From Clostridiales bacterium UBA7285 (lineage in GTDB: Bacteria > Bacillota > Clostridia > Peptostreptococcales > Anaerovoracaceae): DNA of 64,000 nt. The notes below the pieces were generated by a model, which searched no databases, was not told the origin of the DNA, and saw only the letters and a program-made list of their open reading frames with translations. Location: positions 3,059-67,058 of the forward strand of contig DKRJ01000026.1 of the NCBI GenBank assembly GCA_002472145.1, written 5' to 3'. Made by a program: the position numbers and the translations under genes. Of this stretch, positions 1-8,666 are shown piece by piece. How positions within the stretch are numbered: the stretch's first letter is position 1; the number at the start of each line of letters is the position of its first letter.

Positions 1-1
1 G

Positions 2-166
2 GGGACGGAATCCGTCTTCCTCATGACGTCCCCTAAATACTCGTTCATCAGCTCGAGCATGATAAAGGAAGTAGTTTCTCTGGGAGGCTCTGTGAACGGG
101 CTCGTCCCTCAGAACATTCTGGCAAAGATAAAAGAAAAGTATTCCATCAGGGAGGTATCAAAATGA
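2..166 (+). CDS. coaD: Phosphopantetheine adenylyltransferase, C-terminal part
   Basis: This is the 3' end of a gene that begins before the window; 54 codons are visible. The frame reads TESVFLMTSPKYSFISSS and then a segment with GGSVNGLVP. That is the family's conserved C-terminal region, in which the SFISSS stretch lies near the nucleotide-binding site. The enzyme transfers AMP from ATP to 4'-phosphopantetheine, the penultimate step of coenzyme A synthesis in the cytosol. The TGA overlaps the ATG of the next gene (ATGA), so the two are probably translationally coupled. The catalytic N-terminal half cannot be checked here. Confidence 0.9.
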   Translation, partial: GTESVFLMTSPKYSFISSSMIKEVVSLGGSVNGLVPQNILAKIKEKYSIREVSK

Positions 167-765
167 CAGTACTCGAACTCCTCGACGAACTTGAGGAGAT
201 AATAAACACGGCGCCTAAGTTCCCGCTGACGGGCAAGGTCATGGTCGACGCGACGGAGATCCTGGACCTTTCCAAGGATATCAGGCTCAGCCTTCCTGAC
301 GACGTTCAGCAGGCAAAATGGATCCGCGACGAAAAAGAGCGCATCCTCTCGGACGCGAAGAAAGAGTATGAAAAGATCATCCTCGAGGCGAAGAAACAGG
401 CCGACACGATGGTCGAGAACGACGTGATCACCCAGAGGTCGCTCGAGGTCGCAAACGAGATATATAAGCGAGCCGATGATTATTCGACTGAGATGCGTCT
501 GCGCACGTTCGACTACATGAACGAGATCCTCGGCGATTTCCGCAATAAGATCGACGACGTGAACAACACATATATCGCCGGCATGTTCGACGACATCAAC
601 AAAAAGATGAACGAGATGGCCGCAAAGGTAGACGGCGACAGGGAGCAGCTCGTAAACATGAGCGACGAGACTAGGAATCAGGCTCCTCCTGTCCACGACA
701 TCGAGATCCCGGTAGGCGGGGGATCCGAAGGGAACGCTGAAACGGATGAAGCGGATGAAGCCTGA
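163..765 (+). CDS. Coiled-coil protein of the coaD-tmcAL interval (ATPase subunit-like)
   Basis: A 200-residue soluble protein. Residues about 45-110 are a highly charged helix rich in Lys, Glu and Asp (KKEYEKIILEAKKQAD), like the stalk helices of F/V-ATPase b/H subunits. Such proteins are often annotated as ATPase or V-type ATP synthase subunit H-like, but the position after coaD argues against a true ATP synthase role. The C-terminus (about 165-200) is low-complexity and acidic, ending in repeated Asp-Glu-Ala. There is no signal peptide or membrane segment. The start overlaps the coaD stop (ATGA), and a GGGAGG Shine-Dalgarno lies inside the coaD end. The 3' end overlaps the next gene by 20 nt. 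The role is unknown; a filament- or DivIVA-like function is possible but not supported. Confidence 0.8.
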   Translation: MTVLELLDELEEIINTAPKFPLTGKVMVDATEILDLSKDIRLSLPDDVQQAKWIRDEKERILSDAKKEYEKIILEAKKQADTMVENDVITQRSLEVANEIYKRADDYSTEMRLRTFDYMNEILGDFRNKIDDVNNTYIAGMFDDINKKMNEMAAKVDGDREQLVNMSDETRNQAPPVHDIEIPVGGGSEGNAETDEADEA

Positions 766-1906
766 GAACATCGAGACTATCGGCGTCGTGGCGGAATTCG
801 ATCCTTTCCACGACGGCCATATTTATCTCGCCGAAACCGCCAAAAGAATAACCGGAGCATCGAACGCGGCCGCGGTGATGAGCGGCCCGTTCACACAGCG
901 GGGCAAACCCGCTGTTTTTGATAAGTGGAAGCGCGCGGCCGACGCGGTCAGATCTGGGGTGTACTGTCTCGTGGTCGAACTGCCCGCCGTCTGCGCCGTT
1001 TCGAGCGCAGGCACGTTCGCCGCGGGAGGGGTAGGCGTCCTGAAGGCTCTCGGATGTGTGGACGCCCTCGCGTTCGGCAGCGAGTCCGGCGACGCCGAAA
1101 CGCTCAAACGCCTTGCCCGGTCGTACGATCTGCTCGAGGAAGACGGCGGTGAACTGATAAAAAAGCACCTCGCCGGAGGTTTGTCCTACCCGGCGGCGAG
1201 ACAACTCGCACTGGAGGAACTCCTGCGATCCGGCGACGATGCGGCTGCCGAGGCTGCGAAGGCGCCGAACAATATCCTGGCGGCCGAATACATCCGCGCC
1301 GCCGGAGACATGCCGTTCGTGACGGTAAAGAGAAACGATCCCGGGCACAGCGCGACCTCTACGCAGCTTCGCAGGAAGCTCGCGGAGACGGATGGAGAGC
1401 GTCTCGGTAGAATGGACAGTTCTCTCTTTGATCTCGTCCGCGCCGCCGTTCTGTCAAAGAGCGCAGATGAAACAGAGCGCATCGCATCTGCCGGCGAGGG
1501 GATATCCAACAGGCTGAAGAGCGAAGTCAGATATGCGTCGGACCTCGATGACCTGGTCGCGCGGGTAAAGTCGAAGCGCTACACGTATTCGAGGATAAGC
1601 CGTCTTTTGATACAGCTCCTTCTGGGTATAGAACAGGAAAAGGCGGATCAGGTCGCCGGAGCGCTCTATATCAGGCCGCTGGCCTTTGACGAGAGAGGCG
1701 CGGCTCTCCTGCGGCGCGTCAGGAAAGAGCATCTCAACACGGCTCCCGTCATCGACAGTGTCGCGGAGTCATTGAAAGAGGGCGGAGAGATCTCGCGCGT
1801 CCTTGCGACCGACGTACTCGCGGAGGACATTTACTCCATCATCTCCGGTTCGGATCTGTACGCCGAGTCTGATTTTGTCAGAAAGCCAGTCTTCATCCGG
1901 AGGTAA
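746..1906 (+). CDS. tmcAL: tRNA(Met) cytidine acetate ligase (YlbM family)
   Basis: The N-terminus GVVAEFDPFHDGHIYL is the HxGH-type nucleotidyltransferase motif in its F-D/N-P-F-H-x-G-H form. It is followed by VMSGPFTQRGKPAVFDKW, typical of the TmcAL/YlbM family. The enzyme activates acetate with ATP and acetylates the wobble cytidine 34 of elongator tRNA-Met. At 386 residues it has near-family length, with the helical C-terminal domain present (YASDLDDLV, YTYSRISRLL). The gene overlaps the preceding one by 20 nt. A second ATG at 755 is an equally possible start, since neither has a clear Shine-Dalgarno. The gene order after coaD is the usual clostridial one. Confidence 0.9.
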   Translation: MKRMKPENIETIGVVAEFDPFHDGHIYLAETAKRITGASNAAAVMSGPFTQRGKPAVFDKWKRAADAVRSGVYCLVVELPAVCAVSSAGTFAAGGVGVLKALGCVDALAFGSESGDAETLKRLARSYDLLEEDGGELIKKHLAGGLSYPAARQLALEELLRSGDDAAAEAAKAPNNILAAEYIRAAGDMPFVTVKRNDPGHSATSTQLRRKLAETDGERLGRMDSSLFDLVRAAVLSKSADETERIASAGEGISNRLKSEVRYASDLDDLVARVKSKRYTYSRISRLLIQLLLGIEQEKADQVAGALYIRPLAFDERGAALLRRVRKEHLNTAPVIDSVAESLKEGGEISRVLATDVLAEDIYSIISGSDLYAESDFVRKPVFIRR

Positions 1907-1959
1907 TGCGCCGCCGGCGGGGGAGCACGGGGAAGGCTGAAAAAGCAAGGAGAAACGAA

Positions 1960-2175
1960 ATGATAACAGATAAAGAAATCGAAAGAATAAACGAACTCTA
2001 CCACAAGTCGAAGACCGATGAGGGCCTCACACCAGAGGAGGCGGAGGAGCAGAAGCGCCTCAGACGCCTGTATATCGACTCGTTTAAAGAGAACCTCAGA
2101 TCGCAGCTCGACAGCATCACGGTCATAGATGACAACTACGAGGGACCGGAGAACAAGACTGTTAAAATAATGTAA
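1960..2175 (+). CDS. DUF896 family small protein (YnzC-like)
   Basis: A 71-residue protein beginning MITDKEIERINELYHKSK and containing GLTPEEAEEQKRLRRLYID, the DUF896/YnzC signature of a short helical hairpin. I start it at 1960 because AAGGAG lies 7 nt upstream; an upstream in-frame ATG at 1906 adds 18 low-complexity residues with no support. B. subtilis members of the family are linked to the SOS response or are uncharacterised, so no function is assigned. It lies 54 nt after tmcAL and is probably in the same transcript. Confidence 0.85.
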   Translation: MITDKEIERINELYHKSKTDEGLTPEEAEEQKRLRRLYIDSFKENLRSQLDSITVIDDNYEGPENKTVKIM

Positions 2176-2196
2176 CAATCTCATAAAGCGCGGCGT

Positions 2197-2223
2197 TTGA
2201 ATCCGCTTCCCCAAAGGTATAAA
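2197..2223 (+). promoter_or_regulatory. Possible promoter of nifS-nifU
   Basis: TTGAAT at 2197-2202 and TATAAA at 2218-2223, with a short 15-nt spacer, upstream of the Fe-S cluster genes. The spacing is suboptimal, so this is weak. An AAGGAG for nifS follows at about 2269. Confidence 0.3.
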
Positions 2224-2285
2224 TAAAGGGGCCGCAGGAGCGGCACGTTTTTATCAAAGGCAATACCAAGGAGAAAGATTCAGAA

Positions 2286-3458
2286 ATGAGACATGTCTAT
2301 CTTGATTACTCAGCGACGACGCCGATAAAACCGGAAGTGCTCGACGCGATGATGCCGTATCTGAAGGAATACTACGGCAACGCATCGAGCCTTTACGATC
2401 TCGGGCTCGAGTCTAAGAGAGCGTTGGATAAAGCGAGAGAGCAGGTCGCTCATCTCATCGGAGCGCAGCCTCGCGAGATTTATTTTACCGGATGCGGATC
2501 GGAAGGCGATAACTGGACGCTCATGTCAGTCGCCGAAACGATGGGCGCAAAGGGAAATCACATAATAACGACGGCGGAAGAGCATCCCGCGATGCTCAGG
2601 ACGTGCGAATTCCTTCAGAAGCATGGATTTGAGGTAACGTACCTCGGAATAGATAAGGAAGGCAGGATCGATCCGGCCGAACTGGAAGCCGCCATCACGG
2701 ACAAGACGATCCTTGTCAGCATCATGATGGTCAACAACGAGATCGGAACCATTCATCCGATCAAGGAACTGGCGGCCATCGCTCATAAACACGGCGTACT
2801 GTTCCATACGGACGCTGTGCAGGCGCTCGGGAACGTTCCTATCGACGTAAAGGACCTCGGAGTCGACTTCCTTTCGGTATCTTCTCATAAGATCTACGGG
2901 CCGAAGGGCGTCGGGGCGCTTTACGCAAAGACCGGAGTCAGGCTCACGAGCTACATCCACGGCGGCGAGCAGGAGAACAACAAGCGCGCAGGCACGGAAA
3001 ACGTAGCGGGCATCGTCGGATTCGGCAAGGCCGCTGAACTGGCCGAGACGAACCTCCCGCATCACGTAAAACAGGTCAGCGAGCTGCGCGATTACATGGC
3101 AAAGAGGATCACCGAGGAGATCCCGGACTGCTTCATCAACGGAACGATGGAAAACAGACATCCGGGCAACCTGAACGTGACTTTCAAATATATCGAGGGA
3201 GAGTCAATTCTCCTTCAGCTCAACAGATTCGGGATCTACGTTTCAACAGGCTCGGCGTGCTCATCTAAATCGCTGAAGCCGTCGCACGTCCTTTCGGCGC
3301 TTGGCGTGAGCGACGAGATGATACACGGAACCGTCAGATTCACCGTAGGAGATATGACGACAAAGGATGACATCGACTACACCGTCGATCATTTGAAAGC
3401 GGTCGTCGAGTGGTTGAGATCGGTTTCGTGTCTCACGCCTGCGAAAGGAGATAAATAA
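2286..3458 (+). CDS. nifS: Cysteine desulfurase, NifS type
   Basis: A PLP enzyme that removes sulfur from cysteine to supply Fe-S cluster assembly. The N-terminus VYLDYSATTP is the family hallmark. The PLP lysine is K202 in SSHKIYGPKG, and the catalytic cysteine is C325 in STGSACSSK, within the short loop typical of NifS/IscS group I enzymes. At 390 residues it is full length. An AAGGAG Shine-Dalgarno precedes the ATG. The next gene is nifU, 2 nt away, so the pair forms a minimal NifS-NifU (ISC-like) cluster as in many clostridia. No IscR-type regulator is adjacent. Confidence 0.96.
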   Translation: MRHVYLDYSATTPIKPEVLDAMMPYLKEYYGNASSLYDLGLESKRALDKAREQVAHLIGAQPREIYFTGCGSEGDNWTLMSVAETMGAKGNHIITTAEEHPAMLRTCEFLQKHGFEVTYLGIDKEGRIDPAELEAAITDKTILVSIMMVNNEIGTIHPIKELAAIAHKHGVLFHTDAVQALGNVPIDVKDLGVDFLSVSSHKIYGPKGVGALYAKTGVRLTSYIHGGEQENNKRAGTENVAGIVGFGKAAELAETNLPHHVKQVSELRDYMAKRITEEIPDCFINGTMENRHPGNLNVTFKYIEGESILLQLNRFGIYVSTGSACSSKSLKPSHVLSALGVSDEMIHGTVRFTVGDMTTKDDIDYTVDHLKAVVEWLRSVSCLTPAKGDK

Positions 3459-3460
3459 CA

Positions 3461-3883
3461 ATGGGACTTTATAACGACACAGTAATGGAAAACTTCATGC
3501 ACCCGAAGAACGTGGGTGAGATAGAGAATCCGGACGGCGTAGGCATCTACGGAAGCCCTGTGTGCGGCGATATGATGCAGATGCAGATCAAAGTCGACGA
3601 GAACGACGTCATCACGGACTGCAAATTCAAGACGTTCGGATGCGCCAGCGCGATCGCTTCCTCCAGCATGGCGACGTCCATGATCATCGGGAAGACCGTC
3701 GAAGAAGCGCTGGAGATCACGAACAAAGACGTCGTGGACGAACTCGGGGGACTCCCTGCCGTAAAGATCCACTGCTCCGTGCTCGCGAGCCACGCCATCA
3801 AGTCTGCGATCTACGACTACGCGAAAAAGCACGGCAAGACGTATAAGGGCCTCGAAGGCTTCGACCCGGACGCCGACGAATAG
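3461..3883 (+). CDS. nifU: Iron-sulfur cluster scaffold NifU/IscU
   Basis: A 140-residue NifU N-terminal (IscU-like) scaffold on which Fe-S clusters are built with sulfur from the adjacent NifS. The start MENFMHPKNVGEIENPDGVG is characteristic. The three ligand cysteines sit in SPVCGD, FGCASAIASSS and KIHCSVLA. The IscU LPPVK chaperone-binding loop is present in altered form as LPAVKIHC. It lacks the C-terminal NFU domain of azotobacter NifU, which is normal for clostridial forms. A GAAAGGAG site lies at the nifS 3' end. Confidence 0.95.
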   Translation: MGLYNDTVMENFMHPKNVGEIENPDGVGIYGSPVCGDMMQMQIKVDENDVITDCKFKTFGCASAIASSSMATSMIIGKTVEEALEITNKDVVDELGGLPAVKIHCSVLASHAIKSAIYDYAKKHGKTYKGLEGFDPDADE

Positions 3884-3935
3884 AACGCTTTTAACAAAAC
3901 ACGACGCGGCTGACACGCCGCGCAGCATCAGATAA

Positions 3936-5324
3936 ATGAGTTTATCGGAAAAATTGAAACTCAAACAGAATCTGGACATGACATCAGGAAGCATACCACG
4001 CCTCCTGATTTCTTTTGCTGCGCCTCTTTTGATCGGCAACCTGTTCCAGCAGCTCTACAACATGGTAGACACGTGGGTGCTGGGAAACTTTGCCACGAAT
4101 GAGGCTTTTTCCGCTGTCGGATCCGTCTCTAACATCATCTATCTGATGATATCGCTCGCCGCGGGGCTCGGCGGCGGCGCCGGGATCGTCGTATCGCAGT
4201 ATTACGGCGCTAAGGACGACGAAGGCCTGAGCCGCATCTCGCACACGGCGATGTTTATGACGCTTTTCATCTCGATCGGAACGACTATCGTCGGACTGGC
4301 CCTGATCGATCCGATGCTCGAACTGATGAACATGCCCGCATCTGTAGCCCCGGATGCAAAAACGTATCTCTTCATCATCGACTGCGGCCTCGCAGGTACG
4401 ATGTATTTCAACATGGGAGCGGCCATACTTAGAGCGATTGGCGACTCCGTCAGGCCGTTTATCTACGGCGCCGTCTGCGCGGTCCTGAACATCTTCGGCG
4501 ACCTGCTGCTCGTCATCCGATTCGATATGGGAGTCGCCGGCGTCGCGCTCGCCACCGTCATTTCGCAGGCGGTGTCGGCGGTGCTTGTGATCATCGCGCT
4601 GGCGCGGAGCAGCACAGCTGTCAGGCTCTCGATGTCACGCATGCACATCCATCGCGGAGAACTCGTAAAGACGCTGAAACTGGGTATCCCGTCCGCTCTG
4701 CAGATGGGGATAATCTCGTTCTCGAACGTCTTTGTTCAGGGCTACATCAACTATTTCGGACCTAACGTCATGTCAGGATGGACGGCATATTCTAAGGTAG
4801 ACGCTCTGCTGCTCCTGCCGCTGCAGTCTCTCTGCATGGCAGTATCGACGTTCTCCGGTCAAAACATAGGCATCGGGAACGAAGAGCGCGCGCGCCGCGG
4901 AGTGCGCATCGGATATTACATGTGCCTCATCGCGAACGCAGTCCCTCTCATACCAGTTATGATCTTTGCCCCTCAGATCGTCGCGTTTTTCAACGCTAAG
5001 CCTGAGGTCGTAGAATACGGTTCGGCGTTCCTTAGGTGGATCAGCCCGTTCTACCTGCTCAGCTGCAGCTGCGACATCGAGAGCAGCGGACTGCGCGGTG
5101 CGGGCGACGTAAAATGGCCTGTCACCATAACGATCTTTTCATACGTGGTTTTCCGTCAGATCTATCTTTACTTGATGGCAAACTATATCTCCAACACTGT
5201 TCTTCCTATAGCCATGGGCTATCCGGCGGGCTGGATGGTCTGCGCCGTGCTTATGTTCATACACTACAGGCGCGTCGACATGAGCAGATACGCCGTGACG
5301 AACAGATCTTCCTCTTTGACCTGA
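3936..5324 (+). CDS. MATE family efflux transporter
   Basis: A 462-residue polytopic inner-membrane protein with about 12 hydrophobic segments in two six-helix halves. The N-terminus has the MATE pattern (SGSIPRLLISFAAPLLIGN, then QQLYNMVDTWVLG). The second half repeats it (LGIPSALQMGIISFSNVF). It is expected to be a Na+ or H+ coupled exporter of cationic or drug-like compounds; the substrate cannot be told from sequence. The start has no good Shine-Dalgarno. The 52-nt gap before it contains a GC hairpin (CGCGGC...GCCGCG) without a T tract. A second MATE gene lies at 23775-25184. Confidence 0.92.
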   Translation: MSLSEKLKLKQNLDMTSGSIPRLLISFAAPLLIGNLFQQLYNMVDTWVLGNFATNEAFSAVGSVSNIIYLMISLAAGLGGGAGIVVSQYYGAKDDEGLSRISHTAMFMTLFISIGTTIVGLALIDPMLELMNMPASVAPDAKTYLFIIDCGLAGTMYFNMGAAILRAIGDSVRPFIYGAVCAVLNIFGDLLLVIRFDMGVAGVALATVISQAVSAVLVIIALARSSTAVRLSMSRMHIHRGELVKTLKLGIPSALQMGIISFSNVFVQGYINYFGPNVMSGWTAYSKVDALLLLPLQSLCMAVSTFSGQNIGIGNEERARRGVRIGYYMCLIANAVPLIPVMIFAPQIVAFFNAKPEVVEYGSAFLRWISPFYLLSCSCDIESSGLRGAGDVKWPVTITIFSYVVFRQIYLYLMANYISNTVLPIAMGYPAGWMVCAVLMFIHYRRVDMSRYAVTNRSSSLT

Positions 5325-5395
5325 CATGTTTTAACTTAATCTAAGGCTTCTTCCGTATACTTTGCATAAAGCATTCGGAAGGGAGGCTTTCTGAT

Positions 5396-6454
5396 ATGGA
5401 AAACACAAAAAGGATCGCTTTAGTGCCCGCTTATGAGCCGGACGGCGCGCTGCTCGCGGTGCTAAAGGATCTTAAAGAATACGGATTTGATATCTTAGTC
5501 GACAACGACGGCAGTTCTGAGGATAAGGAAAAAATATTTGCGCAGGCGGCGGAATACGGCACCGTGATCGCTCATGAAGAGAACATGGGCAAGGGGAGAG
5601 CCGTAAAGACGGGGCTTGAGTATATACGGGACAATTTTCCCGCTGACTCGACGATCGTGACCGTAGACGCGGACGGGCAGCATACGGCAAAGGACGCCGC
5701 CATGCTGGCGGACGCGGCCGAAAAGGCTCCGGGCACGCTGGTGCTCGGCAGCAGGAAGATGACCGGAAAAGCGCCGCTGAGGAGCAGGCTCGGAAACGGC
5801 ATAACGCGTTTTATCTACAGGGTGTCCACCGGGAAGGGCGTATATGATACGCAGACCGGACTGCGCGCGTTCAGCGCTTCTCTGATCCCTGAATTCATCG
5901 ACATCGAGGGTGAGAGGTACGAATACGAGATAAACGTACTCCTGGAGGCTCCGGGGCTGGGCGTTCCGATCGAGGAAAAACCCATCGAGACCATCTATTC
6001 CCGCGGGAACAAAAGTTCGCACTTCGACACAGTGAAAGACTCGTTTCGCATGTACCGCGAGATACTGAAATTCTCGGCTTCGTCGATACTCAGTTTCCTG
6101 CTCGACTACGGACTTTTCGCCCTGTTCTCGATGATCACAGCTGGTATTGGCACTGCGAGCGTCGCCGTATCGAACGTATTTGCGCGCGTCATCAGCGCGA
6201 CGTTCAACTTCACGGTAAACAAGCGATTTGTCTTCAAGAGCGGAGCCGATACGGCCGAATCCGCGGTCAGGTACTTCATACTCGCCGCAGTGATCCTCAT
6301 CGGGAACACGTTCGTCCTGAACACGCTGACAGGGCGGTTCGGCGTCAACAGGTACGCGGCAAAGATAGCCACGGAGATCATTTTCTTCGCGATCAGTTAC
6401 GTGATGCAGCATACGTATGTATTCGCGGACAAAAAGGAGGCGGTGCGTCAATGA
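5396..6454 (+). CDS. Glycosyltransferase family 2 fused to a GtrA-type membrane domain
   Basis: Residues 1-215 form a GT-A fold family 2 glycosyltransferase: IALVPAYEPD, VDNDGSSED and the metal-binding VTVDADGQH. It resembles dolichyl- or undecaprenyl-phosphate sugar synthases. Residues about 220-350 are a four-helix GtrA domain (LKFSASSILSFLLDYGLFALFS ... NFTVNKRFVF), proposed to flip lipid-linked sugars. The single chain therefore probably makes and translocates a polyprenyl-phosphate sugar. A hairpin (CTTCCG 5350-5355 with CGGAAG 5376-5381) abuts the GGGAGG Shine-Dalgarno and might modulate initiation. The stop overlaps the next start by 4 nt. Confidence 0.9.
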   Translation: MENTKRIALVPAYEPDGALLAVLKDLKEYGFDILVDNDGSSEDKEKIFAQAAEYGTVIAHEENMGKGRAVKTGLEYIRDNFPADSTIVTVDADGQHTAKDAAMLADAAEKAPGTLVLGSRKMTGKAPLRSRLGNGITRFIYRVSTGKGVYDTQTGLRAFSASLIPEFIDIEGERYEYEINVLLEAPGLGVPIEEKPIETIYSRGNKSSHFDTVKDSFRMYREILKFSASSILSFLLDYGLFALFSMITAGIGTASVAVSNVFARVISATFNFTVNKRFVFKSGADTAESAVRYFILAAVILIGNTFVLNTLTGRFGVNRYAAKIATEIIFFAISYVMQHTYVFADKKEAVRQ

Positions 6455-7437
6455 ACAGGAGGATAAGGAACGTAATATTCGCCGTGATGCTGACCGCGTT
6501 CACGGTCTACTCGGTGCTGGATACCTTCGTGATATCCAGAGCGTATGCGGTCGTGCAGACGGACCAGGCCGCACAAACGGAGAGCGTCAGCGCGGATACG
6601 TCCGGAACGGGATCCGGCGGTTCGGAAACCGATGCAGCTTCGGGCACGTCAGATGCGGGCTCCGACACTTCGGAAGAAGATGCAGGATCCGCGTCTCAGG
6701 AGCCTGTCGTCACAGACACGTCTTACAGCGATGAAAATATCACGGTGACCCTGAGCGAGTACAGAGAGAACGATACTACCATTTACGTCGCTGACGTCAC
6801 GCTTTCATCCGCAGAATACCTGAAGACTGCGTTCGCGCAGAACATCTACGGTAAGAACGTAACAGCAAAGACTTCGGAAACGGCCTCAGACGCGGACGCG
6901 ATCCTGGCGATAAACGGCGATTACTACGGAGCGAGAAATTCCGGCTACGTAATCAGGAACGGCGTGATCTACCGCAGCGAAGGCTCATCCGGAAATGAAG
7001 ACCTCGTCATATACGAGGACGGAAGCTTCGGGATAATATCCGAGGATTCGGTCAGCGCTGAGGAACTCCTGGCAGACGGAGCAGAGCAGGTGCTGTCATT
7101 CGGACCGGCTCTCATAGAGGATGGCAATATTTCCGTCTCGGAGGGTGAGGAGGTCGGCAAAGCAATGGCGAGCAACCCACGCACGGCGATCGGTATAATT
7201 GATGACCTGCACTACGTGTTCGTCGTGTCGGACGGACGCACGAGCGAGAGCGAAGGTCTGAACCTGTACGAACTGGCGGGATTCATGGAGAGCCTGGGCG
7301 TGGAGACTGCGTATAACCTCGACGGAGGAGGCTCGTCTACAATGTATTTCCTAGGAAGCGTAGTGAACAACCCTACGACAAACGGAAGGACGATCGGAGA
7401 AAGGAGCGTGAGCGACATTGTCTACATCGGAAATTGA
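6451..7437 (+). CDS. Phosphodiester glycosidase (NAGPA domain) family exoprotein
   Basis: 328 residues. An N-terminal membrane anchor or signal (VIFAVMLTAFTVYSVLDTFVI) is followed by a Ser/Thr/Asp/Gly-rich linker (about 38-90) and an NAGPA/DUF2233 domain. Diagnostic motifs are AINGDYYG, RNGVIYRS, NPRTAIGI and YNLDGGGSSTMYF near the C-terminus. The family includes the mammalian uncovering enzyme and bacterial exopolysaccharide proteins, and cleaves sugar-phosphodiester bonds. It acts outside the membrane. It overlaps the GT2-GtrA gene by 4 nt, pointing to a joint role in surface glycan metabolism; the substrate is unknown. Confidence 0.88.
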   Translation: MNRRIRNVIFAVMLTAFTVYSVLDTFVISRAYAVVQTDQAAQTESVSADTSGTGSGGSETDAASGTSDAGSDTSEEDAGSASQEPVVTDTSYSDENITVTLSEYRENDTTIYVADVTLSSAEYLKTAFAQNIYGKNVTAKTSETASDADAILAINGDYYGARNSGYVIRNGVIYRSEGSSGNEDLVIYEDGSFGIISEDSVSAEELLADGAEQVLSFGPALIEDGNISVSEGEEVGKAMASNPRTAIGIIDDLHYVFVVSDGRTSESEGLNLYELAGFMESLGVETAYNLDGGGSSTMYFLGSVVNNPTTNGRTIGERSVSDIVYIGN

Positions 7438-7927
7438 AAGAACAGAAAGAAGGAGCGCGGTCAGATTCGCCCTGATGTCGGCGCTGTGCCTCGTGTTTGC
7501 TTTGATATATGAGCATTTCAGCCACCAGGTGTATTCTGCGTATATGATTTTTGCCTTTGTCATACCGTTTCTGGGAGGAGCGCTCCCGCACTATCTGATC
7601 TCCAGGTCGCGCGCGTCCGAATTCGATCAGACCGAATTCGACAGGATGGGGCTCGGAGACTCGGGACAGCGCGTAAAGCGCGCGGAGACGCTCGGCCTCG
7701 ACCCATATAATTACGGGGTCGAGACGCTCACGGTCGGCAGCCTGTTCAAGGGCGTGCTTGAAATATACGGCACGACCAGCCGCCTGACCGCTTTCTACCT
7801 CATCGCCGGGATATTTTTGGCGCTGGCGGGAGTTTTGATATATATCTTCCGGGGAAATATGGTAAAATATAAGACGAGCGAGGTCCCGCGCCGCGAACGG
7901 AGCGGGAAGGAGCGATATTTCTCATAA
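7418..7927 (+). CDS. Small membrane protein of the glycan cluster
   Basis: A 169-residue protein with three predicted membrane segments (about 16-33, 41-62 and 124-146). It starts at TTG 7418, supported by AAGGAG at 7401-7406, and overlaps the preceding glycosidase gene by 20 nt. I recognise no catalytic motif. Comparable three-helix proteins often follow NAGPA-domain genes in clostridia, so I infer a shared function in the envelope. The positively charged C-terminus (RRERSGKER) is probably cytoplasmic. Confidence 0.75.
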   Translation: MSTSEIERTERRSAVRFALMSALCLVFALIYEHFSHQVYSAYMIFAFVIPFLGGALPHYLISRSRASEFDQTEFDRMGLGDSGQRVKRAETLGLDPYNYGVETLTVGSLFKGVLEIYGTTSRLTAFYLIAGIFLALAGVLIYIFRGNMVKYKTSEVPRRERSGKERYFS

Positions 7928-7940
7928 GGAGATCATCTTC

Positions 7941-8183
7941 ATGGGCATCAGATACAGAAAGAGCATCAATCTCCCGTTCGGGTTCAGAGTCAATCTCAGC
8001 AAATCCGGCGTCGGCTTCAGCTGGGGGCGCAAGGGGATCAGGATCACCAGAACAGCAAAGGGAAAGGTCCGCAGGACATACTCGATACCCGGGACCGGCA
8101 TCTCGTACGTGAGCGAAGGGAATCCGTTGGATAAACTGAAAGGAAGAGAAGACGACACCGGAGAGACCGGGACGAAGGAGTGA
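7941..8183 (+). CDS. DUF4236 domain-containing protein
   Basis: An 80-residue protein matching DUF4236. It starts MGIRYRKSINLPFGFRVN, then LSKSGVGFSWGRKG and YSIPGTGISY, the small beta-rich domain pattern of this family. The function is unknown; the domain is often found alone or fused to membrane proteins. AAGGAG at 7926-7931 (spacing about 9) supports the ATG. The last 12 residues are a Thr/Glu/Asp-rich tail. It is the last gene before a clear terminator. Confidence 0.88.
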   Translation: MGIRYRKSINLPFGFRVNLSKSGVGFSWGRKGIRITRTAKGKVRRTYSIPGTGISYVSEGNPLDKLKGREDDTGETGTKE

Positions 8184-8242
8184 TCCCGGAGCGGCGCCGC
8201 GGCAGTCTGACATCACTTTAAAGATTTTGTAAAACTAACCCG

Positions 8243-8278
8243 CAGAGCGGCTATATCGCCGCTCTGTTATTGATTTTT
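8243..8278 (+). terminator. Rho-independent terminator after the DUF4236 gene
   Basis: A perfect 9-bp stem, CAGAGCGGC (8243-8251) with GCCGCTCTG (8258-8266) and a 6-nt loop, followed by a T-rich tract ending in TTTTT at about 8278. It closes the 5.4-8.2 kb glycan operon. Confidence 0.85.
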
Positions 8279-8298
8279 CGCGATGTTTTCAATAAAAT
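8270..8298 (+). promoter_or_regulatory. Sigma-A-type promoter
   Basis: TTGATT at 8270-8275, a 17-nt spacer and TAAAAT at 8293-8298, directly after the terminator. It sits about 50 nt before the ATG of the broken frame at 8348, which suggests that this frame is, or recently was, a transcribed gene. Confidence 0.55.
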
Positions 8299-8347
8299 AT
8301 TACCAGACGATACATCCCTTTCAGGCGCAGAGGGGGCGCAATCAGAT

Positions 8348-8602
8348 ATGTCAGACTTAAAATACCGTCAAACAGGATCCGCCGCGCAAAGCGGGGAGTA
8401 ATATCATGGGGACGGCCATTTTCGCCTCTTCTGGCTGATCGTAACCAATGCGAATCTGTACAGGCTGACAGCCGCATCATGGTACAGTCTGCTTCCGCCA
8501 ATAATGGTCGCTGTTATGCTGATAGTCGCGATAGTCTATGGCAGCATGGCAGAGAAAGGTACAGACAGGCCTCAGGCAGCGTACGCGGGAGCGGCTGCCT
8601 GA
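8348..8602 (+). pseudogene. Small membrane protein gene interrupted by one in-frame TAA
   Basis: An ATG at 8348 with AGGGGG 11 nt upstream opens MSDLKYRQTGSAAQSGE, then meets TAA at 8399-8401. The same frame continues without another stop for 66 codons to TGA at 8600-8602. It encodes a membrane segment (WYSLLPPIMVAVMLIVAIVYGS) and a short polar tail ending AAYAGAAA. Start, ribosome site, promoter and hydrophobic segment in one frame suggest a real gene with a single nonsense change, or a sequencing error at that codon. No homologue is recognised. Frames from 8538 overlap its 3' end. Confidence 0.5.
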
Positions 8603-8666
8603 GGCGGCCGGCGCTTTCTGCAACATCTATTCACTTATCTCCCGCGCAGACTTTTCATCGTTTAAC

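Noticed and set aside
3906..3922. GC hairpin between nifU and the MATE gene as a terminator
   Set aside because: A 6-bp stem without a T tract on either side; insufficient.
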